Origin: Marivirga aurantiaca | GTDB taxonomy: Bacteria > Bacteroidota > Bacteroidia > Cytophagales > Cyclobacteriaceae | Length of the DNA: 64,000 bases | Assembly: GCF_016679925.1 (NCBI RefSeq) | Contig: NZ_JAEQBW010000001.1 | Coordinates: 930,001 to 994,000 of the forward strand | Direction: 5' to 3' | In this document: positions 57,901 through 64,000 of the stretch, piece after piece | Position numbering within the stretch: the stretch's first letter is position 1 | Layout of the letters: each line of letters opens with the position of its first letter | The notes under the pieces: model-generated | The model's database searches: none | Seen by the model: the letters and a program-made list of their open reading frames with translations, nothing else | Told to the model about the DNA's origin: nothing | Program-made: the position numbers and the translations under genes

Positions 57901-58029
57901 GCACAATTGAAGCTGGCTAAAATTGAAGAGGAAGACCAAAGAAAAGCAGAAGTAATTAAAAATGAAGAAGATTCCATCCGTGCTTTGCAGGGAGAAATGA
58001 TACTTGACACAGATTCTACCAAAAACTAA
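54952..58029 (+). CDS. Large exported tetratricopeptide-repeat protein
   Basis: From ATG at 54952 (an in-frame TTG lies 12 nt upstream) the protein has 1025 residues: a signal peptide (PLLFLCLPFFANAQ) and then about 25 TPR-like units to the end, such as AYFELGNFYFREKNYPKAIQ, AYYWMGEAYATGKKYEEAIN and AYLNKGLAYYYQGDYKNAES. It should be a periplasmic superhelical scaffold; similar Bacteroidota proteins are annotated as YbgF-like. The next gene (outer-membrane barrel) starts 1 nt after its stop, a strong sign of coupled expression and a joint function. Confidence 0.87.
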   Translation: MIYKIITPLLFLCLPFFANAQYAHVRQSADDLYKEGVKLFQSQQYNSAQKLLEEYANHPHSNDLQSQNAEYLSALSAIYLFHADGEARIKNFVNTYPANSYADEAYFELGNFYFREKNYPKAIQYYEETDEDVLGQKDKEDYQFKLAYSYFSRKAFSEALPYFNKLKRSSSSYQSAASYYAGYIAFEQGDYNQALIDLKKAGENDSYSSTTATMIANIYYRQKKYDQVIEYAQNISNNVSGMASADLSLIIGDSYYFKNNYSKASEYFTDFRDKSKAKPEREVLYRMAYAEYKQENTGEATQLFEQVGLGKDSLSQYSTYYLGKLYLENDNPRYAVNAFQQAKLLDYIPAIKEESQYQLAKLYIKQKLFSDAISELKDFVSRYPQSNYATEANELLSQAYLNTNAYELAIEFIESIPNKTLRLKEAYQKVAFYQGAEYFNQAQFYKAVQFFEKSVSYPQNKSLAGKAYYWMGEAYATGKKYEEAINAYEKALNHSSSSDEWYPALQYGLAHVYYNDKQFSNALNYFNAYVKYGKSRPYYEDALIRLADCYYVSKKYSLALSNYQTAIDQKNEKSDYAYFQKGVIHSILSENEKANRHFDVVISTYKKSNYYDNALFQKALMAFESGKYSEAIDGFSYLLKATNQTPLRPYALSKRAIAYFNLRKYKEAEEDYKMILDNYLTHQTANGALLGLQEIYSMQGLSGDLDKYLAEYKKANPNDKEITSIEFDAAKSIYFNQNYNKAIAAFQNYLNEYPDNALSYEAKYYLADSYYRSQQYDKALPYFYEVVQEDKTPFVKRSVQKIAELELERSNYENAELYYNKVLELADNDKDKYIAWSGLLQIAKAQSLYSEMIQYADLILDKAAVNPNVMNEAYLNKGLAYYYQGDYKNAESHFKSAVNNAKDANAAEAKYLIALMQYNKDEHQNSINTLFELNNDFANYSEWLGKSFLLIADNYYEMNELFQAKATLNSIIENAQSVVLKKEAQLKLAKIEEEDQRKAEVIKNEEDSIRALQGEMILDTDSTKN

Positions 58030-58030
58030 T

Positions 58031-59710
58031 ATGCGTTATTTACTATTAATAACATTTTTGGCCTTTGCAAATATTTTGCAGGCTCAGGACAATTGGGAAG
58101 ATCCCAAGACTGGTGAGATAGAAGATTCTCAGATAATAATAGAGAAAAACCGGAAAATTGAACTACCGGGAGCTACCAGAAACTTTCAGAAAGTACCGAA
58201 AATTGAAAAAGACAGCAGTCTTATTCCTGTTAGTTTTGAGATAAAGGAATTTCAGCCTACTTTAAATAGCATCAAACCCAGAATCAGGGTGCTAACAGTC
58301 CAGGATGAGAAACTTCAGAAATTATATGCAAACCAGGTAAAAGTGGGATTGGGCAATTATGGGGCTACTTATTTGGAGGGTTTTTTGGCAAATAAAAGGA
58401 GCAAGAACCAAAGTTACGGCTTACAATTAACCCATGAAAGTTTTGCCAGGGGGGCTGTGGATGGTAATAATTCGGCCTCAGGCTACCAGTTGGTTCGGCC
58501 TTATGGGAAATTGATCTTCAATAATATTGTGGTGGAAGCTGATGCTTTTTATGAAAGGCACAATAATTACCTCTATGGTTACGATTCTGCACTTACAGAA
58601 GTGGATAGAGATAGTATACAGCGTACTTTTCATACGGTTGGTGCTCATGTGAGATTGAAAGACAGGGACATGGAAAATCCCTACCAATACGGACTTTCAA
58701 TAGATGCTTATCAATTGAATACTAATTATAAAGCAGGAGAGGGATCGTTTGATTATGACTTGACCAATGAAATGAATTTGTCAGAAAATTTTAAGGTGTA
58801 TTTGAATTCGAATGGGTTTTTTAGCAAATATCAATTCAATGATAAATCCCAAAGCCGTACGCGGAACTTATTTAGAATACAACCGGGCATTGTATATAGT
58901 GTGGGAGATCTTACCCTAAATGGAGGGCTGAACTTTGTATATGAAAATGACACACTGGAATCAATGAACCAATTGCATGTCTATCCTGATATTTTCGCCA
59001 AATATCAATTAAGTCCTAAAATATTTGCCAAAGCTGGTTTGAAAGGAGATGTGAGGGGAGTACGCTTAAGAGATTTACTTTTGGAAAACCCTTACTTGAA
59101 TGATTCAATTGCATTGAACCACACTTTAATGCCGTTTCAATTATATGGGTCTTTATACGGATCTTTGACTAATGTTTTGGGATTTGAAGCCGGCTTTTCT
59201 GTTGCTTCAGTAAAAAACAATTATGGTTATTATGTTAATCCTGAAAACACTGAACGATTTGAGGCTGTATATTTTACAGGTAATAACACCGAAATTAATA
59301 TTTATACCGGAGTTTCCGCCCAAATCAACCAGGAGTGGAATGCTCGATTGAGAGGAGATTATTTCTACTACAATTTAAGTGATGGTCTGGAAATGCCCTA
59401 CAGGCCTAATTTCCTTCTGAAATTTGATACTGATTACCTGATTGCAGAAAAACTTACAATTGGTTTGAATGGCCATTTGCAAGGAAGCATGTATCCGGGA
59501 TTCCCACCCAATAACGCCAACCCTGAACTGGTAGAAGACGTGAAAATACCTGCTATTTACGATTTAGGGATAAAACTGGATTACAAATTATCTAATCGCT
59601 CGTCTGTATTCTTGCATGCTAATAACCTGATAGCCAAAGAATATGAGTATTATTTCAATTATCCAAATAGAGGATTTCAAGTTTTAGGAGGCTTTATATA
59701 TTCTTTTTAA
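58031..59710 (+). CDS. Outer-membrane beta-barrel protein, TonB-dependent-receptor-like
   Basis: ATG at 58031 gives 559 residues (an earlier frame opening overlaps the TPR gene). It has a signal peptide (YLLLITFLAFANILQAQ), a short periplasmic segment rich in proline and charged residues, then alternating amphipathic strands ending in GFQVLGGFIYSF. A C-terminal Phe is typical of outer-membrane barrels. The C-terminal part (YKLSNRSSVFLHANNLIAKEY) resembles the end of TonB-dependent receptors, but I see no plug domain or TonB box. It is coupled to the TPR protein gene. Confidence 0.8.
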   Translation: MRYLLLITFLAFANILQAQDNWEDPKTGEIEDSQIIIEKNRKIELPGATRNFQKVPKIEKDSSLIPVSFEIKEFQPTLNSIKPRIRVLTVQDEKLQKLYANQVKVGLGNYGATYLEGFLANKRSKNQSYGLQLTHESFARGAVDGNNSASGYQLVRPYGKLIFNNIVVEADAFYERHNNYLYGYDSALTEVDRDSIQRTFHTVGAHVRLKDRDMENPYQYGLSIDAYQLNTNYKAGEGSFDYDLTNEMNLSENFKVYLNSNGFFSKYQFNDKSQSRTRNLFRIQPGIVYSVGDLTLNGGLNFVYENDTLESMNQLHVYPDIFAKYQLSPKIFAKAGLKGDVRGVRLRDLLLENPYLNDSIALNHTLMPFQLYGSLYGSLTNVLGFEAGFSVASVKNNYGYYVNPENTERFEAVYFTGNNTEINIYTGVSAQINQEWNARLRGDYFYYNLSDGLEMPYRPNFLLKFDTDYLIAEKLTIGLNGHLQGSMYPGFPPNNANPELVEDVKIPAIYDLGIKLDYKLSNRSSVFLHANNLIAKEYEYYFNYPNRGFQVLGGFIYSF

Positions 59711-59735
59711 TGTTTTAAATATCAATAATTGCCAT

Positions 59736-59743
59736 TATATTTG
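59736..59743 (+). promoter_or_regulatory. -7 promoter element for the SPOR-exbB-exbD-tonB-folC unit
   Basis: TATATTTG fits TAnnTTTG exactly, with TTTT 19 nt upstream (59713-59716). It would give a leader of roughly 130 nt before the SPOR gene. Confidence 0.5.
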
Positions 59744-59876
59744 ATATTCAACAAGTCCTATGTTAAAAATATGATAGTCATAGGAAAGGGGTAGTTGAAA
59801 ATATTATAGATATAATGATAAATATTTATAATAAATTGATACATTTAATCTGCTAATAACCTTAAAAGACCGAAAA

Positions 59877-60650
59877 ATGGCGAAAAAGGACAAAAACGAA
59901 GACGAATACAAAGACGAAAATTTAGATAATTCTGCAAATCAGGATGATGAGGATTTCGGATTACCTGATTTAGATGATGATAATGATTCAGAAGAACCAT
60001 CTTCTTCTTACGATGAAGATCAAAAAGAAATTGAAGAAGACAGGCTGTCAGACATCCAGGAACCCTCTGACTCTCCATACCTGGATGATTCTGAAGAAGA
60101 TGTGAACGACCCTTATGAAAGTGATCCCTATGAAGAGGAATTAGCTTATGAAAGGGATGAAGCTGCATCAGCTTATGTTCCACCCAAAAAATCTTCTGCG
60201 GCACCTATTGTAATTACTTTAACCTTAATTGTTCTTTTGGCTTTGTTGGCTGTTTACTTTATCTTCATCAGAGAACCTGAGAGTTCAAAGGAAACAAAGC
60301 AAGCTCCTGTAAAGGATACAACCTCTTATGTGGTTGAAAAGCCAGTGGTAGTTGAGGAACCTGAAATTAAAGAGCCGGAAGAGCCAAAAATTGGTGAAGT
60401 AAATACACTATCCAGCAGAACAGGTCGTTCATATGTGGTAGTTGGGAGTTTCTTTGATGCAGATATGGCAAAAGATTACGCTGATAAATTAGCCAAGGAT
60501 GGTACAAGTACTTACATTATTCCTCCATTTGGAAAAAGTAAGTTTAACCGTGTGGCAATTGAAGAAACAGCATCTTTTGCTGAGGCCAATTCCAGGGCAA
60601 CGGAACTGGCAGGTCAATTTAAAGAACAACCATGGCCATTAAAATATTGA
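59877..60650 (+). CDS. SPOR domain membrane protein
   Basis: The 257-residue protein has an acidic cytoplasmic N-terminus (residues 1-108, mostly D/E/S), one transmembrane helix (about 110-132, PIVITLTLIVLLALLAVYFI), a Pro/Glu linker and a C-terminal SPOR domain (about 183-257, RSYVVVGSFFDADMAKDYAD). SPOR domains bind denuded glycan strands at septa. It therefore probably spans the inner membrane and touches peptidoglycan. It is the first gene after a promoter element and the exbB gene begins 12 nt downstream. Confidence 0.88.
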   Translation: MAKKDKNEDEYKDENLDNSANQDDEDFGLPDLDDDNDSEEPSSSYDEDQKEIEEDRLSDIQEPSDSPYLDDSEEDVNDPYESDPYEEELAYERDEAASAYVPPKKSSAAPIVITLTLIVLLALLAVYFIFIREPESSKETKQAPVKDTTSYVVEKPVVVEEPEIKEPEEPKIGEVNTLSSRTGRSYVVVGSFFDADMAKDYADKLAKDGTSTYIIPPFGKSKFNRVAIEETASFAEANSRATELAGQFKEQPWPLKY

Positions 60651-60662
60651 TCTTTTTTAAAT

Positions 60663-61337
60663 ATGACATTATTGCAAGTAACCACTGCCACTGATTCATT
60701 AGTGGTAAGCGCTGAAGAAAGCGTTAATTTGTTTGATTTACTATTACAAGGGGGATACGTTATGATCCCCCTTTTATTATTATCCATTGCAGCAATTGCT
60801 ATTTTTATAGAGCGGGTAATGACTATTAAAAAAGCTTCAAAAACTCCATCCGGGCTACTTTCACAAGTGAAATCCATGGTGATAGAGGGAAAGATAAGCG
60901 AAGCGAAAATGATATGTAACCAAAGCAATACACCAATAGCCAGAATGTTGGAAAAAGGTATTTCCCGAATTGGAAGCCCTTTAAAGAACATAGAAGTGTC
61001 TATTGAGAACGTTGGTAAGATTGAAATTTACAAGTTGGAGAAGAATCTTTCTTTGCTGGCCACAATTTCCGGGGCAGCTCCTATGATTGGGTTCCTCGGA
61101 ACTGTTACAGGGATGATCCAGGCTTTTATTGCTATTGCACAGGAAGAGGGTTCAGTGAGTCCTAAGTTGCTCTCAGCTGGTATTTATGAAGCGATGATTA
61201 CCACCGCTGTAGGTTTGTCAGTGGGTATTATTGCTTATTTAGGCTATAATTACCTGGTTACCCAGGTTCAAAAAATTATCCACAAGATGGAGTATACTTC
61301 TGTCGATTTCATCGATTTATTACAGGAACCTAAATAA
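60663..61337 (+). CDS. MotA/TolQ/ExbB proton channel family protein
   Basis: The 224-residue inner-membrane protein has three hydrophobic segments (about residues 28-50, 123-150 and 165-190) and family signatures LATISGAAPMIGFLGTVTGMIQAF and SAGIYEAMITTAVGLSVGIIAY. With the adjacent ExbD- and TonB-like proteins it should form a proton-driven motor at the inner membrane. The gene is 6 nt upstream of the exbD gene. Confidence 0.93.
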   Translation: MTLLQVTTATDSLVVSAEESVNLFDLLLQGGYVMIPLLLLSIAAIAIFIERVMTIKKASKTPSGLLSQVKSMVIEGKISEAKMICNQSNTPIARMLEKGISRIGSPLKNIEVSIENVGKIEIYKLEKNLSLLATISGAAPMIGFLGTVTGMIQAFIAIAQEEGSVSPKLLSAGIYEAMITTAVGLSVGIIAYLGYNYLVTQVQKIIHKMEYTSVDFIDLLQEPK

Positions 61338-61343
61338 TTTCTA

Positions 61344-61739
61344 ATGGCTCTTAAATCACGTAACAAAGTAGATCCAGCTTTTAGCATGTCTTCAATGACT
61401 GATATTATATTCTTGTTGTTGATTTTTTTTATGCTAACATCCTCTTTTATCACTCCTTCAGGTTTGCCTGTTAATTTACCGACTAGCAAAACCTCCAATA
61501 TTGTGATGCAAAAAGTGAGTGTTACTATTACTAAAGACCTGCAATATTTCGTTAATGATAAAAGAACATCAGTTGATGATTTAGAGACTGCCATTAGCAG
61601 GGAAATAAAAAATGCTGAAGAAGGTATAGTGGTTTTGCATATTGACAAAAGTGTGCCGACAGAATATTTAGTAAATGTGGCTGGAATAGCAGCTAAGTTG
61701 AAAGCAAAAGTATCTATTGCTACCAAACCCAATGAATGA
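61344..61739 (+). CDS. Biopolymer transport protein ExbD/TolR family
   Basis: The 131-residue protein has one N-terminal transmembrane helix preceded by the conserved FSMSSMTDIIFLLLIFFML, where the Asp (D24) is the proton-channel residue of ExbD/TolR. A periplasmic domain (NLPTSKTSNIVMQKVSVTIT onward) follows. It is the stator partner of the ExbB-like protein; its stop overlaps the tonB start by 8 nt. Confidence 0.93.
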   Translation: MALKSRNKVDPAFSMSSMTDIIFLLLIFFMLTSSFITPSGLPVNLPTSKTSNIVMQKVSVTITKDLQYFVNDKRTSVDDLETAISREIKNAEEGIVVLHIDKSVPTEYLVNVAGIAAKLKAKVSIATKPNE

Positions 61740-62598
61740 TTTTGCCCAAATAGAGCGTAAAAACAATAGAATAGGAATCGCAATCTCCGTTACGATCCAT
61801 TTGATATTACTATTGCTCTTTTTATGGATTACTGTTTGGAAAGAACCTTATCCTCCTGCCCCTGAATATGGAATAGAACTTAATATTGGGATGAGCGAAC
61901 AGGGATCAGGTGCTGAGCCTGTTGCTCCACAACCGGAAGAAAGCGAAGAAGAAGTGCAGGAAGAAACAGCTGCTGAAGTTGAAGAAGAAGTGACTGAGCC
62001 TGAAGACGAAACTGTGGAAAGTACCAGTGAAACAGAGTCTGTTGATGAGGTAGAAGAAGTAGCTGAGCAGGATGCTGTTACCCAGGAAGATGCACCGGTT
62101 AAAGTGGAAGAAAAAAAATCAGAACCTAAGAAGAAAACAGAAACAGCAAAAGAACAACCCAAACCTGTAGAGGAAAAGAAAGAAGAAAAACCTAAAGCTA
62201 ATCCTAATGCCCTCTTTCCGGGAAGTAATACTTCCCAGGGAGAAACTAACAATAAAAGTGGTGACCAGGGAGTGGAAGATGGTAAAGTAGATTCCAAAAA
62301 TCTGATGGGGCCACAAGGCGGTGGAAGTGGCAGTCAATTAGATATGGCGGGCTGGACATGGGATTCTCCACCTAATCCAAAGGATAACTCCGATCAAAAT
62401 GGCAAAATAGTTTTTGAAATTACTGTTGACAGCAATGGTGAGGTAATTTCTGTTCGCCTGAAAGAAACTACTGTTTCACCTGATATTGTAAAAGTATATC
62501 AAAATGAAGTGGCCAAATTATCCTTTAGCCGTACTTCAGGCGGAGTTGCACCTAATCAATCTTCCGGTAAAATTACTTTCTTGATTCGTTCCAAATAA
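61732..62598 (+). CDS. TonB-like energy transducer
   Basis: ATG at 61732 gives 288 residues. A cytoplasmic N-terminus is followed by one transmembrane helix (about residues 18-36, VTIHLILLLLFLWITVW). A long periplasmic linker is first acidic (EEEVQEETAAEVEEEVTEPE) and then Lys/Pro/Glu-rich. The C-terminal domain (about 220-288, GKIVFEITVDSNGEVISVRL) has the TonB/TolA-like beta-alpha-beta pattern. It should transmit ExbB/ExbD motor force to an outer-membrane partner; the coupled barrel at 58031 is a candidate. Confidence 0.85.
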   Translation: MNDFAQIERKNNRIGIAISVTIHLILLLLFLWITVWKEPYPPAPEYGIELNIGMSEQGSGAEPVAPQPEESEEEVQEETAAEVEEEVTEPEDETVESTSETESVDEVEEVAEQDAVTQEDAPVKVEEKKSEPKKKTETAKEQPKPVEEKKEEKPKANPNALFPGSNTSQGETNNKSGDQGVEDGKVDSKNLMGPQGGGSGSQLDMAGWTWDSPPNPKDNSDQNGKIVFEITVDSNGEVISVRLKETTVSPDIVKVYQNEVAKLSFSRTSGGVAPNQSSGKITFLIRSK

Positions 62599-62600
62599 AT

Positions 62601-63905
62601 ATGACTTACGAAGAAGCAGAAGCTTTTTTATTTGAGCGTCTTCCTATGTATCAGCGAATAGGAGGAGCAGCCTACAAAAAAGATTTATCTAATACTTTAG
62701 CTATTCTCAATGCCATTGATAATCCGCATCTCAAAGGTAGATATATCCATGTGGCCGGAACCAATGGAAAGGGAAGCACCAGCTCCATTTTGGCTTCCAT
62801 ACTGAAAGAGGCCGGATACAAAGTGGGTTTGTATACTTCACCACATCTGAAAAGCTTTACAGAACGGATCAGGATTAATGGGGAGGAAATTCCCAAGGCC
62901 AAAGTGGCGGAATATGTGGAAAAGTACAAGGTTTTGGTAGATCAGTTTCAGCCTTCTTTTTTTGAATTGACCACTGCCATGGCGTTTGATTATTTTGCGG
63001 AAGAAAATGTGGACATTTCAGTGATTGAAGTAGGATTAGGAGGTCGGCTTGATTCTACCAATGTTATTGTCCCTGAGTTAAGTATTATTACACAAATAGG
63101 CCTTGATCACCAGCAATTTTTAGGGGATACTACAGCAGAAATAGTAAAAGAGAAAGCCGGAATTATAAAGGAGAACGTCCCTGTTGTTACTTCGGTAGTT
63201 GAGTCTGAACTTCGTGAAATCATTCAATCTATAGCCACGGCTCACGATGCGGATTATTATTATAGTAAAGATTTATTTGAAGTTGAATTTCTCAGGATTA
63301 ATCCTCCTTACTGGCAATATAATGTGAAACACAAAGCCAAACTTTTATTTGAAAGTATTGAAGTAGCATTGGGAGGGTCTTACCAATTGCAAAATCTGCA
63401 AACTGTTTTCACAGCCATTCATGTTTTAAATAAAAGGGATATTAAAATTAAAGAGTCAGCTGTTTTTGATGGTTTAAAAAATATTCAAAAGAATTCAGGA
63501 TTGAAGGGCAGATGGCAGGTTGTACAGGAAAAAGGTGCAGGTTTGCCAAGGATCATAGCTGATACAGGCCATAATCTTTCTGCATTTGATCATCTGATCC
63601 CCATGCTACAGCAGGAATCATTTGAGCATTTGCATATTGTTTTCGGTGCAGTAAATGACAAGGATCCTACTCCCATACTTGAGCTATTGCCGAAAAATGC
63701 TTTCTATTATTTTACACAAGCACAAATCCCAAGGGCAATGCCGGTTGATCAATTGAAAGAAGTGGGGGATGTGCTGGGATTGAAAAGCATTCCGTTTGAA
63801 ACAGTTTCTGATGCCTGGAAGAAAGTGAATGAAAATGCCGGGAAAAATGACCTTATATTTGTAGGAGGTTCTACCTTTGTGGTAGCGGAAATTCCGATCA
63901 TTTAA
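62601..63905 (+). CDS. folC: Bifunctional folylpolyglutamate synthase/dihydrofolate synthase
   Basis: The 434-residue Mur-ligase-family enzyme adds glutamate to dihydropteroate and folates. Visible blocks are the P-loop HVAGTNGKGSTSSILAS, GLYTSPHLKSFTERIRING, FELTTAMAFDYF, SVIEVGLGGRLDSTNVI and the C-terminal DTGHNLSAFDHLI. Length is normal. It starts 2 nt after the tonB stop and is the last complete gene of the run. Confidence 0.96.
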   Translation: MTYEEAEAFLFERLPMYQRIGGAAYKKDLSNTLAILNAIDNPHLKGRYIHVAGTNGKGSTSSILASILKEAGYKVGLYTSPHLKSFTERIRINGEEIPKAKVAEYVEKYKVLVDQFQPSFFELTTAMAFDYFAEENVDISVIEVGLGGRLDSTNVIVPELSIITQIGLDHQQFLGDTTAEIVKEKAGIIKENVPVVTSVVESELREIIQSIATAHDADYYYSKDLFEVEFLRINPPYWQYNVKHKAKLLFESIEVALGGSYQLQNLQTVFTAIHVLNKRDIKIKESAVFDGLKNIQKNSGLKGRWQVVQEKGAGLPRIIADTGHNLSAFDHLIPMLQQESFEHLHIVFGAVNDKDPTPILELLPKNAFYYFTQAQIPRAMPVDQLKEVGDVLGLKSIPFETVSDAWKKVNENAGKNDLIFVGGSTFVVAEIPII

Positions 63906-63907
63906 TT

Positions 63908-64000
63908 ATGAGTAGACAAAAATTAAATCGCTTCAAGGAAATAGGAGAGCGGGAAAATATTATAGAAAGAGAAGATGATAGGTTTGATATCATCAAAGGC
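63908..64000 (+). CDS. trmB: N-terminal fragment, probable tRNA (guanine-N7)-methyltransferase
   Basis: The ATG at 63908 opens a frame 31 codons long to the window edge, 2 nt after the folC stop. The fragment (SRQKLNRFKEIGERENII, then RFDIIKG) matches the start of Bacteroidota TrmB proteins, which begin with a Lys-Leu-x-Arg-Phe motif and continue F-x-x-x-K-G before the SAM domain. Because the catalytic domain is outside the window, the call is tentative. Confidence 0.5.
   Translation, partial: MSRQKLNRFKEIGERENIIEREDDRFDIIKG

Noticed and set aside
61848..62297. 149-residue ORF antisense to the tonB-like gene
   Set aside because: The Ser/Thr-rich product is the mirror of the Glu/Lys-rich TonB linker and has no independent support.

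Overview
The window looks like a chromosomal segment of an AT-rich member of the Bacteroidota, most likely a Cytophagales bacterium (Marivirga-like; the genus is a guess). The evidence is a subtilase ending in a type IX secretion (T9SS) sorting domain, a short primary sigma factor of about 287 residues, recurrent TTTG/TTG-N19-TAnnTTTG promoters, a bacillithiol gene (bshB1), a menaquinone gene (menC), a SerB-SerA fusion and many exported Bacteroidota-type proteins. Both window edges cut genes: a PAS/GAF signalling protein on the left and a probable trmB on the right.

Layout. 1-7 kb: PAS/GAF protein (-), miaA (+), a flavoprotein of the dihydrolipoamide dehydrogenase family without its redox cysteines (-), an exported pentapeptide-like repeat protein (-) and paaN (-). 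7-19 kb, all (+): a large secreted subtilase, cinA, a 2-oxoacid dehydrogenase E2, a membrane-anchored glutamate-synthase-like flavoprotein, an AI-2E family permease and a sodium:neurotransmitter symporter family transporter. 19-29 kb: thioredoxin, DUF486 protein, GNAT, a queA-mscS-serBA run (-), menC (+), DinB (-), fadH (+) and an exported thioredoxin-like protein (-). 29-35 kb (-): a manganese/zinc uptake cluster mntR-mntA-mntB-mntC(DtxR fusion)-azurin-mntD, then a glycosyltransferase. 35-47 kb: dapD, DUF3108 protein, TPR lipoprotein, an exported CxxC-rich protein, a START-like protein, tRNA-Met, an LptF/LptG permease, rpsO-pnp, rpoD and trxB. 47-54 kb: bshB1, GT2 plus pdxH (-), miaE-yqgE, a DUF349 protein, tRNA-Thr and holA. 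54-64 kb (+): a dense envelope cluster of a giant TPR protein, an outer-membrane beta-barrel, a SPOR protein, ExbB, ExbD, TonB and folC, then the start of trmB.

How genes work together. Most of the window is housekeeping: tRNA modification (miaA, queA, miaE, trmB), translation and RNA decay (rpsO, pnp), transcription (rpoD), thiol redox (trxB, thioredoxins, bshB1), serine, lysine, menaquinone, PLP and folate metabolism. The two most system-like regions are the metal-uptake cluster and the terminal cluster. In the first, a DtxR-type repressor has an apparent palindromic operator inside its own promoter, one permease carries a second DtxR-like domain, and an azurin lipoprotein sits between the permease genes. 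The second couples a proton-driven ExbB/ExbD/TonB motor to an outer-membrane barrel and a periplasmic TPR protein. I saw no phage, insertion sequence, CRISPR array, rRNA or obvious genomic island.
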